Positions 34,523 to 43,921 of a stretch of DNA of 64,000 nt are shown here, piece after piece. The stretch lies in assembly GCF_006442815.1 (NCBI RefSeq), contig NZ_VFVL01000001.1, positions 425,056 to 489,055 on the forward strand, written 5' to 3'. The DNA is from Mesorhizobium sp. B2-4-3 (GTDB taxonomy: Bacteria; Pseudomonadota; Alphaproteobacteria; Rhizobiales; Rhizobiaceae). Numbering within the stretch: position 1 is the first letter of the stretch; the number at the start of each line of letters is the position of its first letter. The position numbers were made by a program, and so were the translations under genes. The notes beneath the pieces were generated by a model. It did no database searches and had not been told where the DNA came from. It worked only from the letters and a program-made list of their open reading frames with translations.

Positions 34523-35026
34523 ATGAATCGCCCGGCCGATTCTGACGGGACATTCCGCCAGACCGGATGGCCGGGGTTGCGGGCAAGGCTGTTCCATTTC
34601 TATTTCTTGCTGCGCCGCCCGATGACGCTTGGCGTGCGCGGGCTGGTTTATGACCGCGCCTCCAACTCCGTCTTCCTGATCCGCCACACCTATGTTCCCG
34701 GTTGGCAATTGCCGGGCGGCGGCGTCGAGGTCGGCGAGACCCTCGAGGAAGCGCTGGCTCGCGAACTGGCCGAGGAAGGCAACGTCGCTCTGACCGCGCC
34801 GCCCGTGCTGAAGTCGATGCATTTCAACCACCGCTCGAGCAACCGCGACCATGTCGGCCTTTATCTGATCGAAGCCTTCCGCCAGACCGCGCCGAAACTG
34901 CCCGACCACGAGATCGCCGAGGCCGGCTTCTTCCCGATCGACCGGTTGCCCGAGGCCACGACCCCGGCAACGCTCAGGCGGATAGCGGAGATTTTTGGCA
35001 GCGAGCCGATATCGGCTTACTGGTGA
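34523..35026 (+). CDS. NUDIX hydrolase
   Basis: This 167-residue protein has the NUDIX box LPGGGVEVGETLEEALAREL then AEEGN, which binds Mg2+ and cleaves nucleoside diphosphate-linked compounds. Flanking strands VYDRASNSVFLIRHTY and HVGLYLIEAF complete the fold. The specific substrate is unknown. I chose ATG 34523; the perfect hairpin overlaps its ribosome site. It ends one base before the stop of the convergent reductase gene. Confidence 0.9.
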   Translation: MNRPADSDGTFRQTGWPGLRARLFHFYFLLRRPMTLGVRGLVYDRASNSVFLIRHTYVPGWQLPGGGVEVGETLEEALARELAEEGNVALTAPPVLKSMHFNHRSSNRDHVGLYLIEAFRQTAPKLPDHEIAEAGFFPIDRLPEATTPATLRRIAEIFGSEPISAYW

Positions 35027-36013
35027 TCAAGCCGCCTTCCTGAACCTGTTCCGGTCATGCGGCGCGGCATAATCAAGCTCCGGCCCCGCCGGAATGATCC
35101 CCGTCGGGTTGATCGATCTGTGGCTGCCGTAATAATGCGCCTTGATGTGATGCAGGTTGACCGTGCCCGCGACGCCGGGCACCTGATAGAGATCGCGCAG
35201 ATAGTTCGACAGGTTCGGATAGTCTGCGATGCGGCGCAGGTTGCATTTGAAGTGGCCGACATAGACCGGATCGAAGCGCGCCAGCGTCGTGAACAGCCGC
35301 CAGTCGGCCTCGGTGATGCGCTCGCCGGCCAGATAGCGCTGGTTCGAAAGCCGCTCCTCGATCGTATCGAGCGCTAAGAACAATTCGCCGAACGCTTCCT
35401 CATAGGCTTTCTGCGCGGTGGCGAAGCCGGCGCGATAGACGCCGTTGTTGATCGCCGGATAGACCAGCGCGTTGATCTTGTCGATCTCCGCCCGCAGCGC
35501 CGCCGGATAGAAGTCGAGACCGGCATCGCCCCATTCGTCGAAGGCGGAATTGAGCATGCGGATGATCTCGGAGGACTCGTTGTTGACGATGGTCTGCTGC
35601 CTTTTGTCCCACAGCACCGGCACCGTCACGCGGCCTGAATAGGCCGGATCCGCCTTGGCATAGATCTGGTGCAGGAAATCGAGGCCGTAGAGCGTGTCGC
35701 CGGTGGCGCCGTCCTCGGCTTTGAAGGTCCATCCGTTCTCGCCCATGAAATGATGCACCACGGAGACCGAGATGACGCCCTCCAGCTTCTTCAGGGCACG
35801 GAAGATCAGTGTGCGATGTGCCCATGGGCAGGCGAGCGAGACATAGAGGTGATACCGGCCGGGTTCCGCCTTGAAGCCGCGTGCGCGCCCTTCGACCGGC
35901 CTGCCATCGCGCGTGATCCAGTCGCGCCATTGCGACTCCGTTCGCACGAACCGCCCACCGCTGTCGGTGTTCGGCGCGCGATCCTGCCATTTGCCTTCGA
36001 TCAGCAATCCCAT
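35027..36013 (-). CDS. Glutathionyl-hydroquinone reductase (xi-class GST, YqjG/PcpF type)
   Basis: This 328-residue GST-fold enzyme reduces glutathionyl-hydroquinones to hydroquinones. Catalytic Cys lies in SLACPWAHRTL. VPVLWDKRQQTIVNNESSEIIRML is the GSH-binding region (NNESSEI). The all-helical C-terminal domain includes ERLSNQRYLAGERITEADWRLF. Length and motifs match the class. It is divergent from the GNAT gene across a gap that carries an 18-bp palindrome, a candidate redox-regulator site. Confidence 0.93.
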   Translation of the reverse strand: MGLLIEGKWQDRAPNTDSGGRFVRTESQWRDWITRDGRPVEGRARGFKAEPGRYHLYVSLACPWAHRTLIFRALKKLEGVISVSVVHHFMGENGWTFKAEDGATGDTLYGLDFLHQIYAKADPAYSGRVTVPVLWDKRQQTIVNNESSEIIRMLNSAFDEWGDAGLDFYPAALRAEIDKINALVYPAINNGVYRAGFATAQKAYEEAFGELFLALDTIEERLSNQRYLAGERITEADWRLFTTLARFDPVYVGHFKCNLRRIADYPNLSNYLRDLYQVPGVAGTVNLHHIKAHYYGSHRSINPTGIIPAGPELDYAAPHDRNRFRKAA

Positions 36014-36320
36014 GCGAAAAATCTCCCTTGCGGTTCGACATTATCTAGGTTGATGACCGGGTCGGCGAAGCCCTCAGGCGCTGAACAGTTCGTCAAATGA
36101 CGAACAGGTCCAGCGACGGACAAGTTCGTGAGGCGATGCAAGAAAGCCGGAAAGCACCGATTGCAGCGGCGCAAAATTGGTGCTAGCGGAGGCGCCCATG
36201 TTCGACTTTGCCTCGATCCGGTTCGACCGACGACGAAAGGGCGCCCGCGCTTAAAAAGCGCTGACTGGCGAACGCTGCCGTTTGCAGCAAACCTTCCTCG
36301 CATACCGGAACGCAAAGACC
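36014..36320. promoter_or_regulatory. Divergent intergenic region with palindrome GTTCGTCA-AA-TGACGAAC
   Basis: The perfect palindrome with 8-base arms lies at 36088-36105, 75 bp upstream of the glutathionyl-hydroquinone reductase start. A related half TTCGTGAGG follows about 20 bases later. It looks like a dimeric-repressor operator (MarR or TetR size). No gene or leader ORF is convincing in the rest. Confidence 0.45.
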
Positions 36321-36926
36321 ATGAGCCTTGCCGACGTGAAATACCTGCCGGAAACCCCGGCGCATGACCCTGAAATCGAAGCCATCAACGACGAGGCCTT
36401 CGGCCCGGGTCGTTTCGTGCTTGCCGCCTACAAGATCCGCGAGTCGGGAGGACATGACCGCTCGATGTCCTTCGTCGCCGTCAAGGACGGCACGGTCATC
36501 GCTTCCGTGCGCATGACGCGCGTGGCAGCTGGCGCCGGACGCGCCATGATGCTCGGCCCGCTTGCGGTGCGCCCCGCCTACAAGAATCTCGGCATCGGCC
36601 GCAAGCTGGTGGCGATCGCGCTGGAGGCGGCCAGGAAGGCCGGCGCGCCCGCCGTCATCCTGGTTGGCGACGAGCCATACTACGGACCGCTCGGCTTCAA
36701 GCGCTTTCCGCGCGGGCAGATAGCCTTGCCGCGCCCGGTCGATCTCGACCGGTTGCTGCATCACGAAATCAAGCCAGGCGCCGTCGCCCGCTTTGCCGGC
36801 GATGTCTGCCACGCCAACATGGCGAGGGTTGCGGAACTTGTCCCGGCCTTGGCGCGGTCGGCCGCCACGGCGCAGTCGTCGATCGATCCGGCTATGGCGG
36901 TTGCGCCTCCCTTGCGCGCTTCGTAG
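36321..36926 (+). CDS. GNAT-family N-acetyltransferase (YhbS-like)
   Basis: This 201-residue acetyltransferase has VKDGTVIASVRMTRV, MLGPLAVRPAYKNLGIGRKLV (acetyl-CoA pyrophosphate loop, R/Q-x-x-G-x-G/A) and VILVGDEPYYGPLGFKR, the YhbS hallmark. The acceptor is unknown. ATG 36321 gives MSLADVKYLPETP; a TTG 39 bases upstream is possible. It ends 26 bases before the next SDR gene, perhaps in one transcript. Confidence 0.87.
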   Translation: MSLADVKYLPETPAHDPEIEAINDEAFGPGRFVLAAYKIRESGGHDRSMSFVAVKDGTVIASVRMTRVAAGAGRAMMLGPLAVRPAYKNLGIGRKLVAIALEAARKAGAPAVILVGDEPYYGPLGFKRFPRGQIALPRPVDLDRLLHHEIKPGAVARFAGDVCHANMARVAELVPALARSAATAQSSIDPAMAVAPPLRAS

Positions 36927-36952
36927 CATAATCCGAATCCTGGGAGGCTTGC

Positions 36953-37714
36953 ATGAACCCGAATGGCCAGATCGCGATCGTCACCGGCGGCGGATCGGGC
37001 CTTGGCGAGGCGACGGCGCGCGCGTTGGCGGCCAAGGGCGCCCGTGTCGCCATTCTCGACCTGGGCATCGAGCGCGCGGCGAAAGTCGCGGCCGACATCG
37101 GCGGCATTGCCGTCCAATGCGATGTCGGCAGCGGCGACGGCGCTGCCGCCGCGATCGCCGAAGTGGCTGAAAAGCTTGGGCAACCGCGTATCCTGGTCAA
37201 TTGCGCCGGCATCGCCATCGGCGTGAAGACGATCGGCAAGGACGGACCGCATCCGCTCGACCAGTACCGCAAGGTGATCGAGATCAACCTGATCGGCACC
37301 TTCAACATGATCCGCCTCGTCGCCGACCGGGCGGCGAAACTCGATCCGCTCGCCGGCGGCGAGCGCGGCGTCATCGTCAACACCGCCTCCGTCGCCGCCT
37401 ATGACGGCCAGATCGGCCAGGCCGCCTATGCGGCTTCCAAGGGCGGCGTCGTCGGCATGACGCTGCCTGTGGCGCGCGATCTCGCCCGCTTCGGCATTCG
37501 CGTCTGCACCATCGCGCCCGGTATCTTCAAGACGCCGATGATGGCAGGCATGCCGCAGGAAGTGCAGGATTCGCTCGGCGCTTCCGTGCCCTTCCCGCCG
37601 CGGCTCGGCGAGCCGTCGGAATATGCTGCACTTGCCCTCCACATCGTCGAGAACCAGATGCTGAACGGCGAGACCATCCGCCTCGACGGCGCCATCCGCA
37701 TGGCGCCGAAATAA
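36953..37714 (+). CDS. 3-hydroxyacyl-CoA dehydrogenase type-2-like SDR
   Basis: This 253-residue SDR has [20 protein letters not shown], catalytic Ser in [17 protein letters not shown] and [12 protein letters not shown]. The sequence pattern is that of HSD10/HADH2 enzymes, which oxidise 3-hydroxyacyl-CoA or 2-methyl-3-hydroxybutyryl-CoA. The CoA-transferase gene follows after 6 bases, which supports a branched-chain or fatty acyl-CoA pathway. Confidence 0.9.
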   Translation: MNPNGQIAIVTGGGSGLGEATARALAAKGARVAILDLGIERAAKVAADIGGIAVQCDVGSGDGAAAAIAEVAEKLGQPRILVNCAGIAIGVKTIGKDGPHPLDQYRKVIEINLIGTFNMIRLVADRAAKLDPLAGGERGVIVNTASVAAYDGQIGQAAYAASKGGVVGMTLPVARDLARFGIRVCTIAPGIFKTPMMAGMPQEVQDSLGASVPFPPRLGEPSEYAALALHIVENQMLNGETIRLDGAIRMAPK

Positions 37715-37720
37715 GCGGGG

Positions 37721-38908
37721 ATGAATGGCTCGCCGACAGGCGCAGGTGCTGCCGCCGGAAAGACCGGCCCGCTCGCTGGCCTGAAAGTGATCGAGATGGC
37801 CGGGCTCGGTCCGGTGCCGCTTGCCGCCCTGATGCTGTCCGAGATGGGCGCCGAGGTGCTGCGCATCGAGCGCGCCGACGCTGGCCAGCCGCTCCTGAGC
37901 CTGCCACAAGAATACGATCTCGACCGCCACGGCCGTTCCATCCTCAAGCTCGACCTCAAGCGCCCGGCGGGCGCGGAACTGCTGCTGCGCCTTGCGGCAC
38001 AGGCCGACTTGCTCGTCGAAGGCTTCCGCCCCGGCGTGATGGAGCGGCTCGGGCTGGGGCCGGATGTCGTTCTCCAGCGCAATCCGGCGCTGATCTATGG
38101 TCGCCTGACCGGCTTCGGCCAGGACGGGCCGCTGTCCGGGCGAGCCGGGCACGACATCACCTATCTCGCCTATGCGGGCCTCTTGCATGCGGTCGGCAGG
38201 CAGGATGCGCCGCCAGTGCCGCCGCTCAACTTCGTCGCGGATCAAGGCGGCGGCGCCATGATGCTGATCGCGGGCGTGCTCGCCGCTCTTTTCCAGCGCT
38301 CGCGCAGCGGAAAGGGCCAGGTGGTCGATGCCTCGATGATCGAGGGAGCCTCGATGCTCGCCGCGCCCATCCACGCCTATATGGCGGCGGGTCTGTGGAG
38401 CGACAGGCGCGGCGTGAACCTGCTCGATTCCGGGGCGCCTTTCTACGATACCTATGAGACGGCGGACGCAAGGCACGTTGCCATCGGCTGTCTCGAGCCG
38501 CGCTTCTTCGACGAATTCGCCAGGCTGCTGCCGCTCGACGGGCATTTTGCCGGCAGCCAGTACGACAAGTCGTCGTGGCCCGCGATGCGCGCCGCCATTG
38601 CCGGCCGGATCAAGGCAAGGACGCGCGACGAATGGGCCGAGCTTTTCGCCGCGACGGACGCCTGCGTGGCGCCTGTGCTGTCCCTGGTCGAAGCCAGGAA
38701 CCATCCGCACAATTGCGCCAGGCAAAGCTTCGTGAAGTCCGGCGAGCTCGATCGCCCGGCGCCGGCGCCGCGTTTCTCGCAAGGCGCACAAGCGCCTGCC
38801 GCAGCTCCGGCCGTCGCCGATCGCGAGCCCTCGGGCATATTGACCCGTTTCGGCTTGAGCGAAGAGGAGATCGGAGCGCTTGCAAAGGCGGGTGTATTCG
38901 GTCGATAA
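37721..38908 (+). CDS. CaiB/BaiF family III CoA-transferase (alpha-methylacyl-CoA racemase-like)
   Basis: This 395-residue protein begins GPLAGLKVIEMAGLGPVPLAALMLSEMGAEV in segments typical of the racemase branch. Racemase residues are visible: His in GRAGHDITYLAYAG and Asp in VVDASMIEGASML. The gene follows the HSD10-like SDR, so racemisation of 2-methyl branched acyl-CoA is likely, with CoA transfer as the alternative. A proline/alanine linker near the C-terminus is family-typical. Confidence 0.9.
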   Translation: MNGSPTGAGAAAGKTGPLAGLKVIEMAGLGPVPLAALMLSEMGAEVLRIERADAGQPLLSLPQEYDLDRHGRSILKLDLKRPAGAELLLRLAAQADLLVEGFRPGVMERLGLGPDVVLQRNPALIYGRLTGFGQDGPLSGRAGHDITYLAYAGLLHAVGRQDAPPVPPLNFVADQGGGAMMLIAGVLAALFQRSRSGKGQVVDASMIEGASMLAAPIHAYMAAGLWSDRRGVNLLDSGAPFYDTYETADARHVAIGCLEPRFFDEFARLLPLDGHFAGSQYDKSSWPAMRAAIAGRIKARTRDEWAELFAATDACVAPVLSLVEARNHPHNCARQSFVKSGELDRPAPAPRFSQGAQAPAAAPAVADREPSGILTRFGLSEEEIGALAKAGVFGR

Positions 38909-38944
38909 CCGGAGAACGAAAATCAGCTTATCTCGGGTGCGCTT

Positions 38945-39715
38945 GTGACCGAACCGAAGAAGGACGTCATCCGCGAGACCGACGCAGAGGCGATCAGGCT
39001 GGCGAAAACCCTGATCCGCGCGGCACGTTTCGGCGCGCTCGCGGCGATCGAGCCTGGCACCGGCGCGCCACTGGCAAGCAGGGTTGGCGTCGCCACCGAC
39101 ATCGACGGCGCGCCGCTGATCCTGATCTCGATGCTGTCCGCGCATACCGGTGCGTTGCTCGCCGATCCGCGCTGTTCGCTGCTGCTTGGCGAACCCGGCA
39201 AGGGCGATCCGCTGGCGCATCCGCGCATCAGCCTGGCATGCCGGGCCCTGCGGCTGGAGCGCGGATCGACCGATCAGATCCGCGCCGAGCGGCGCTACCT
39301 CAACCGCAATCCGAAGGCGAGGCTCTATGCCGGGCTCGGCGACTTCTCGTTCTTCCGGCTCGAGCCCGAGCGCGCCAGCCTGAACGGCGGCTTCGGCAAG
39401 GCCTTTCTTCTCGACCGCGATGATCTGATTACCGGCGGCACTCTTGTCGAGGAGTTCGCCGGCAGCGAACAGGCGGCGCTCGATCACATGAATGCCGACC
39501 ATCGCGACGCGCTTGCCCTTTATGCCCGTCATTTCGGCCGCGCCGAAGGCGACGGTTGGATCGCCACCGGTTTCGATCCCGATGGCATGGATCTCGCCGC
39601 CGCCGATGCCATCTGCAGGATTTTCTTTCCCAAGTCTCTGCAAAGCGCGCGCGACCTGCGTTCGGCGCTTGTCGAGATGGCAAAGGCGGGACGCGCCGAA
39701 GAGCAAGAGCGATAG
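38945..39715 (+). CDS. HugZ-like pyridoxamine phosphate oxidase-fold protein with DUF2470
   Basis: This 256-residue protein has an N-terminal split-barrel FMN/heme-binding fold (AARFGALAAIEPGTGAPLASRVG, SAHTGALLADPRCSLLLGEPG). The C-terminal DUF2470 domain (ALDHMNADHRDALALYARHF) has its conserved His residues. This architecture is found in HugZ/HutZ heme-utilisation proteins and related uncharacterised enzymes. The start is GTG at 38945. The two upstream lipid genes are co-directional with a 36-bp gap. A heme role is inference. Confidence 0.86.
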   Translation: MTEPKKDVIRETDAEAIRLAKTLIRAARFGALAAIEPGTGAPLASRVGVATDIDGAPLILISMLSAHTGALLADPRCSLLLGEPGKGDPLAHPRISLACRALRLERGSTDQIRAERRYLNRNPKARLYAGLGDFSFFRLEPERASLNGGFGKAFLLDRDDLITGGTLVEEFAGSEQAALDHMNADHRDALALYARHFGRAEGDGWIATGFDPDGMDLAAADAICRIFFPKSLQSARDLRSALVEMAKAGRAEEQER

Positions 39716-39873
39716 TTGATCGCGCGCCGGCGAAAGCAACGCTTGAGATTTAGACGAAATGATCTACCCTTGTAGTGACGCTGATTCAGCAGCGCCCATC
39801 GACATCTGAACATCGCGGAATCAGGCACCATTGCCCCCTGGCGCCTGGATGAGCCAAGACCCTTGGGGGATCT

Positions 39874-40212
39874 ATGATCTCAAATAAGCTAATCGCCAAT
39901 GCGGAATCGGCGGCCGCGTTCCTCACCCTCATGGGTAACGAAAAGCGCTTGCTGATCGTGGCCCATCTGATCGACGATGAAATGTCGGTCGGCGCCATCG
40001 CCGAGAAGGTGCAACTCAGCCAATCCGCGCTGTCGCAGCATCTCGCCAAGCTGAGGGCGCTCGATCTCGTCGAGACCCGGCGCGACCGCCAGATGATTTA
40101 CTATTCGTGCAAATCCGAGGCGGTGCGCGAATTGCTGCGCATGCTGGAAGGCATTTTCGGCGACGGCGACCTCTCCCAGATGGCCTATCGGCTGCGCCGC
40201 GCCGGGGCTTGA
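39874..40212 (+). CDS. ArsR-family regulator, NolR-like
   Basis: This 112-residue winged-helix repressor has LTLMGNEKRLLIVAHLI, MSVGAIAEKVQLSQSALSQHLAKLRALDLVETRR (recognition helix in SQSALSQHLAKLR) and a wing with QMIYYSC. It lacks the CxC metal site of ArsR sensors. The pattern resembles rhizobial NolR, which represses nod and other genes. A GGGGGA ribosome site precedes ATG 39874. It stands alone. The 158 bp upstream hold nothing clear. Confidence 0.86.
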   Translation: MISNKLIANAESAAAFLTLMGNEKRLLIVAHLIDDEMSVGAIAEKVQLSQSALSQHLAKLRALDLVETRRDRQMIYYSCKSEAVRELLRMLEGIFGDGDLSQMAYRLRRAGA

Positions 40213-40267
40213 CCCGCGCCATCCAAAGCCCCTTACCTCGCTGGCAATTCTTGCCGGCGAGATTTGC

Positions 40268-41074
40268 ATGAACCTCATCCCCATCGACGATCCTCTGGAC
40301 CCGCGCGTCGCCGCCTATCTCGACATCCGCGAGCGCGATCTCGTCGGCCGGCATGGCCGCTTCGTCGCCGAAGGCAAGGTGGTGCTGGACCTCCTGTTGT
40401 CGACCGGGCGCTTCGTCGCCGAGTCGGCCCTCATCCTCGAAAACAGGCTGGCGAGCGTGCAGGAGATCTTGCGCAAGGCGCCTCGCGAGTTTCCGGTCTA
40501 TGTCGCCGCGGGTGAGGTCATGGACCGGATCGCCGGCTTCCACATGCATCGCGGCATCCTGGCGATCGGCATGCGTGGCGATCCGGCGCCCGCCGAGTTT
40601 CTGGTGGAAACCTTGCCCCGGCACGCATTGGCCGTCGTCCTGGTCGGCATATCCAATCACGACAATATGGGGGCGATCTTCCGCAATGCGGCCGCCTTCG
40701 GCGCGGGCGCGGTGCTGCTCGACCAGACGTGCTGCGATCCGCTCTACCGCAAGGCAATCCGCGTTTCGGTCGGCGCGGTGCTCAAGGTTCCCTTCGCCAC
40801 CTTCGGCGATACCGGAACCTTCACCGCGACGCTCGATCGGCTCGGCTTCAGCCAGTTCGCGCTCTCGCCACGCGGAAACATCGACATCCGCGCCGCGGAA
40901 CGCTCGGCGCGCCTGGCGCTCTATCTCGGCACCGAAGGCGAAGGCCTGCCGCGGGATCTGCTTGCCCGGCTGCAAACGGTGAGGATCGCAATGGCGGAAG
41001 GTTTCGACAGCCTGAACGTCGCCGCCGCGTCGGCAATAGCCCTGCATCGCTTTTCAAAAGCCGGCGACGCATAG
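40268..41074 (+). CDS. SpoU/TrmH-family RNA 2'-O-ribose methyltransferase
   Basis: This 268-residue SPOUT methyltransferase uses SAM to methylate a ribose in rRNA or tRNA. The knot motifs are LVGISNHDNMGAIFRNAAAFGA (motif 1, Asn and Arg), LYLGTEGEGLP (motif 2) and AEGFDSLNVAAASAIALH (motif 3). An N-terminal substrate domain (RFVAEGKVVLDLLLS) is present. The specific nucleotide is not predictable. Confidence 0.92.
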   Translation: MNLIPIDDPLDPRVAAYLDIRERDLVGRHGRFVAEGKVVLDLLLSTGRFVAESALILENRLASVQEILRKAPREFPVYVAAGEVMDRIAGFHMHRGILAIGMRGDPAPAEFLVETLPRHALAVVLVGISNHDNMGAIFRNAAAFGAGAVLLDQTCCDPLYRKAIRVSVGAVLKVPFATFGDTGTFTATLDRLGFSQFALSPRGNIDIRAAERSARLALYLGTEGEGLPRDLLARLQTVRIAMAEGFDSLNVAAASAIALHRFSKAGDA

Positions 41075-41098
41075 GCTGAATAACGGCGGCCGTGTCGT

Positions 41099-42238
41099 TC
41101 AGTTGGACGAGCCGGCCTTCTGCAAAGCCCTCACCCGGTCGGCCAGGCTGGCGCCACGCCCATTTTGCTGCCCATCGCCCGCCAGGGCCTTGGCGATAGG
41201 CGAGTCCGGCCCGTCGAGCTTCATCGTCAGATTGACCACCTCGGCGGCCAGCTCGTTCATTTGTTCGCGAAGGCCGGCGCCGGAGCGCGCGTCGCCCGCC
41301 GCTTCGGGCATTGCCGTCCCGGCGGCTGCAAGATCGGTTTTCAGCCGCTTGTTCTCGCGCGCCAGCGCCGTCAGCCTTGCCTCCAGCCGTTCCCGGTCGC
41401 CCTCGAGCCTGGCGATAGCCTTGTCGACATTGTCGCCTTTCGTATCCGTGCCGGCAGCCAGCTGCGCGACGCCGTTCGCGGCGCTCTCCTTCGAACGTTC
41501 GCGCATCCGGGCCAGATCCTTCTCGCGGCGGTCGAGCTTTTCCTCGCGGTCGGCAAGCGTGGCAAGCAGCCGCTCGACCTTCTTGTCGAGCTCGGCCGTT
41601 TTCTTCTTCTCCGCCTTCAACGCTTCGCGCGCGGCCTTGCTTTCCGACGCGACCTCCTGATTGCGCCGGTCCGCCTCCTTGCGCTGGCCCTTGAGCAACG
41701 CAATGTCGCTGGCGAGCTTTTCCAGCTCCGATTCGCGGGCAACCAGTTCGATCTGGCGGTTCGAGGACGAGAAGCTGGCGTCGTCATACATCTGCTCGAG
41801 CTTCCGCAACTCCAGCGCGCGTTTTTCCAGCGCCCGCTCCGTCTGTACGTGCTTTTCCGACAGCCGGTGCAGATCCTCCTCGCGCTGCCTGAGCTCCGCA
41901 TTCTTTGCCTGCAGATCGGAGAGCGCCTGGTTCTTGTCCTTCTTTTCGACCGCCAGTCCCTTCAAGGCCTCGCGCCCGCGACCGATCTCCACCAGTTGTT
42001 CGGCCGCCTTCTCCTGAAGGTTCTTGACGGTTATCTCCAGCCGGCGCGTCGTCATGGCATATTCCGCCCGGACCCGGTCCTTGTCCGCCTGGATTTCGGC
42101 CGGCGTTAGCGGCAGCGAAGCCTCGAGGCGCCTGCGCGTCAGGACGACGGCCCGCCGCCAAACCGCCGGCGCGACCAGCGACACCAGAAAAACGGCGCAA
42201 AGGAAACCGAGTACGAAGAACAGAACCGACTGGACCAA
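41099..42238 (-). CDS. Membrane-anchored coiled-coil protein
   Basis: This 379-residue protein has one N-terminal transmembrane helix (VLFFVLGFLCAVFLVSLVAPAVW). A very long coiled coil follows (about residues 50-300), rich in Glu/Lys/Arg heptads such as LEKLASDIALLKGQRKEADRR in part. A low-complexity end has ASLADRVRALQKAG. No enzyme domain is visible. Comparable proteins are conserved in Rhizobiales. Placement beside envelope and cell-cycle genes hints at a structural or scaffolding role, which is inference. Confidence 0.85.
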   Translation of the reverse strand: MVQSVLFFVLGFLCAVFLVSLVAPAVWRRAVVLTRRRLEASLPLTPAEIQADKDRVRAEYAMTTRRLEITVKNLQEKAAEQLVEIGRGREALKGLAVEKKDKNQALSDLQAKNAELRQREEDLHRLSEKHVQTERALEKRALELRKLEQMYDDASFSSSNRQIELVARESELEKLASDIALLKGQRKEADRRNQEVASESKAAREALKAEKKKTAELDKKVERLLATLADREEKLDRREKDLARMRERSKESAANGVAQLAAGTDTKGDNVDKAIARLEGDRERLEARLTALARENKRLKTDLAAAGTAMPEAAGDARSGAGLREQMNELAAEVVNLTMKLDGPDSPIAKALAGDGQQNGRGASLADRVRALQKAGSSN

Positions 42239-42372
42239 GGCGTGCTATCCACTTTACGGAGCGGCAATCGTTGGATTGTGCCACCTTGGCATGGCGGAAA
42301 TTCAACGCCGCGGCAAGAGTTTGCCGCGGCGCGATCAGCACTGTCCGAGCGATTGTAGCGAGCGCAATCCGA

Positions 42373-42954
42373 TCAGAACGGGTTCCAGGTCGGCCTTTCG
42401 GTGAGCTTCAGATAGCCGAGATTGACCCCCAGACGGGCACCTACGCCGGTGCGGATCGGCACGATCAGCACCCGGTTGCTCTGCAATACGTTGAAACCGA
42501 CGCCCGCAATGACATAGGCGGAGCCGGCAACGCCGCCGAAGCGGTTATAGAGGCTGCTGATGTCGTCGAGATTGTAGACCAGCATCATCACCCGCGATCC
42601 CTCGCCGCCGAAATCCCAGCCGAGCGACGGACCTTGCCAGAACACCTTATGGTCGCCGGCGTTCTTGGTGTAGAGCGTCCCCTCGCCATAGGTCAGGCCG
42701 CCGATCAGGGCGCCGGATCCCTCCTCGCCCAGCAGGTAGCCGTTGGGCAGGCCGTAGGAGGCAAAGATCTTCTCGACGACGGTGGCTAGCCCGCCGGACG
42801 TCTCGCCGAAGAATTTATGACCGGAATCGACGATCTCCTGAGCGGTGTATTGTTGGGCCCGTGACGCAGCGGTCGAAAGGACAAGAGCCCCCAGGAGCGT
42901 GATGGTCATGGCGAGGACACGGACGAACGTCCGGTCGTAGTATCGGGAAAACAT
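42373..42954 (-). CDS. eipA: EipA-type envelope integrity protein (DUF1134)
   Basis: This 193-residue periplasmic protein has a signal peptide ending near TAASRAQQ. The DUF1134 core follows: EIVDSGHKFFGETSGGLA, YGEGTLYTKN, QGPSLGWDFGGEGSRVMMLVYNL, VGARLGVNLGYLKLT. In Brucella, EipA supports envelope integrity and its gene is activated by CtrA. Here it lies divergent from chpT, two genes from ctrA. The upstream DNA holds one CtrA-like half-site (TTAATGGTT on the coding strand). Confidence 0.9.
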   Translation of the reverse strand: MFSRYYDRTFVRVLAMTITLLGALVLSTAASRAQQYTAQEIVDSGHKFFGETSGGLATVVEKIFASYGLPNGYLLGEEGSGALIGGLTYGEGTLYTKNAGDHKVFWQGPSLGWDFGGEGSRVMMLVYNLDDISSLYNRFGGVAGSAYVIAGVGFNVLQSNRVLIVPIRTGVGARLGVNLGYLKLTERPTWNPF

Positions 42955-43291
42955 GCTTCCAATCTCCGTCAGGGAGCACTTTCGCCGACGCCTCGCACCC
43001 CTGCGGCTCTTACCGGCCGTTCAGGGTGGCTATCACGGGCAAACTATGCCGTAATCCTTTTTCAACCATTAAGCTCCCACACGAAGATGGCGGTTCGAAG
43101 GCTGTGCTTGCGCCCCGGCGGCGGGTTTCCCCCCGCGAACACACCATTTTCGCCGTCGGCAATTTGGATTTGTTGATGCGCGCTCAGGCCCTGTGTATTC
43201 AGAAAGTCTTGGAAAAGAGCGTGATTCGCGGGGGCAGGCGCGAAAACGGTCGCTCGGCCATGAACAAATGACTTAAGCAGGGATTTCGCCG
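42955..43291. promoter_or_regulatory. eipA-chpT divergent intergenic region
   Basis: The 337 bp hold no convincing gene. On the eipA strand TTAATGGTTG (complement of 43063-43072) is a single CtrA-like half-site followed by A-rich sequence. A second TTAA at the right spacing is lacking, so it is at best a weak site. Confidence 0.4.
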
Positions 43292-43921
43292 ATGGCCGAG
43301 CTTTTCACCCTTTCCGCGCCAGATCTCGCGGCGCTGCTTTGCAGCCGTGTCTGCCACGACATCATTTCGCCGGTCGGCGCGATCAACAACGGCCTTGAAC
43401 TGCTCGACGAAGGCGGCGCCGACGAAGACGCCATGAAGCTCATTCGCCAGAGCGCCAAGAACGCCTCGGCGCGATTGCAGTTTGCCCGCATCGCCTTCGG
43501 CGCCGCGGGTTCCGCCGGCATGATGATCGACACCGGCGATGCCGAGGCCGTGGCCATCGCCTTCCTGAAGAACGAAAAGCCGGAATTGCTGTGGAACGGT
43601 CCCCGAGCGCTCTTGCCCAAGAACAAGGTCAAGCTGCTGCTTAACCTCATTCTCGTCGCCAACGCGGCCATACCGCGCGGCGGCAAGCTGGTGGTCACGC
43701 TGGAAAGTCTCGAAACCGAGCCGCGTTTTTCGCTGTCGGCCGGTGGCCCGATGCTGCGCGTGCCGCCGAAATTCCTCGAACTGCATTCCGGCCACAAGCC
43801 GGAGGAGCCGATCGACGCCCATTCGGTCCAGCCTTACTATACGCTGCTTCTGGCGCGCGAGGCCAATATGACGATCACGATCCACGCGACCGCCGAGGAG
43901 ATCGTGCTGACGGCCGCATAA
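43292..43921 (+). CDS. chpT: Histidine phosphotransferase ChpT
   Basis: ChpT relays phosphate from the hybrid kinase CckA to CtrA and CpdR in the cell-cycle phosphorelay. The 209-residue protein has the dimerisation helix with the phospho-His at about residue 22 (SRVCHDIISPVGAINNGLELL). A degenerate histidine-kinase-like C-terminal domain follows (LLLNLILVANAAIPRGGKLVV). The gene lies on the same strand as a receiver gene and close to ctrA, an arrangement that keeps the relay genes together. Confidence 0.94.
   Translation: MAELFTLSAPDLAALLCSRVCHDIISPVGAINNGLELLDEGGADEDAMKLIRQSAKNASARLQFARIAFGAAGSAGMMIDTGDAEAVAIAFLKNEKPELLWNGPRALLPKNKVKLLLNLILVANAAIPRGGKLVVTLESLETEPRFSLSAGGPMLRVPPKFLELHSGHKPEEPIDAHSVQPYYTLLLAREANMTITIHATAEEIVLTAA

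Noticed and set aside
36761..39739. Minus-strand open frame of 992 codons
   Set aside because: It lies antisense to the SDR, CoA-transferase and HugZ-like genes, which have clear family motifs. Its own translation is Arg/Ala/Gly-rich with no motif. It is a GC-driven shadow.
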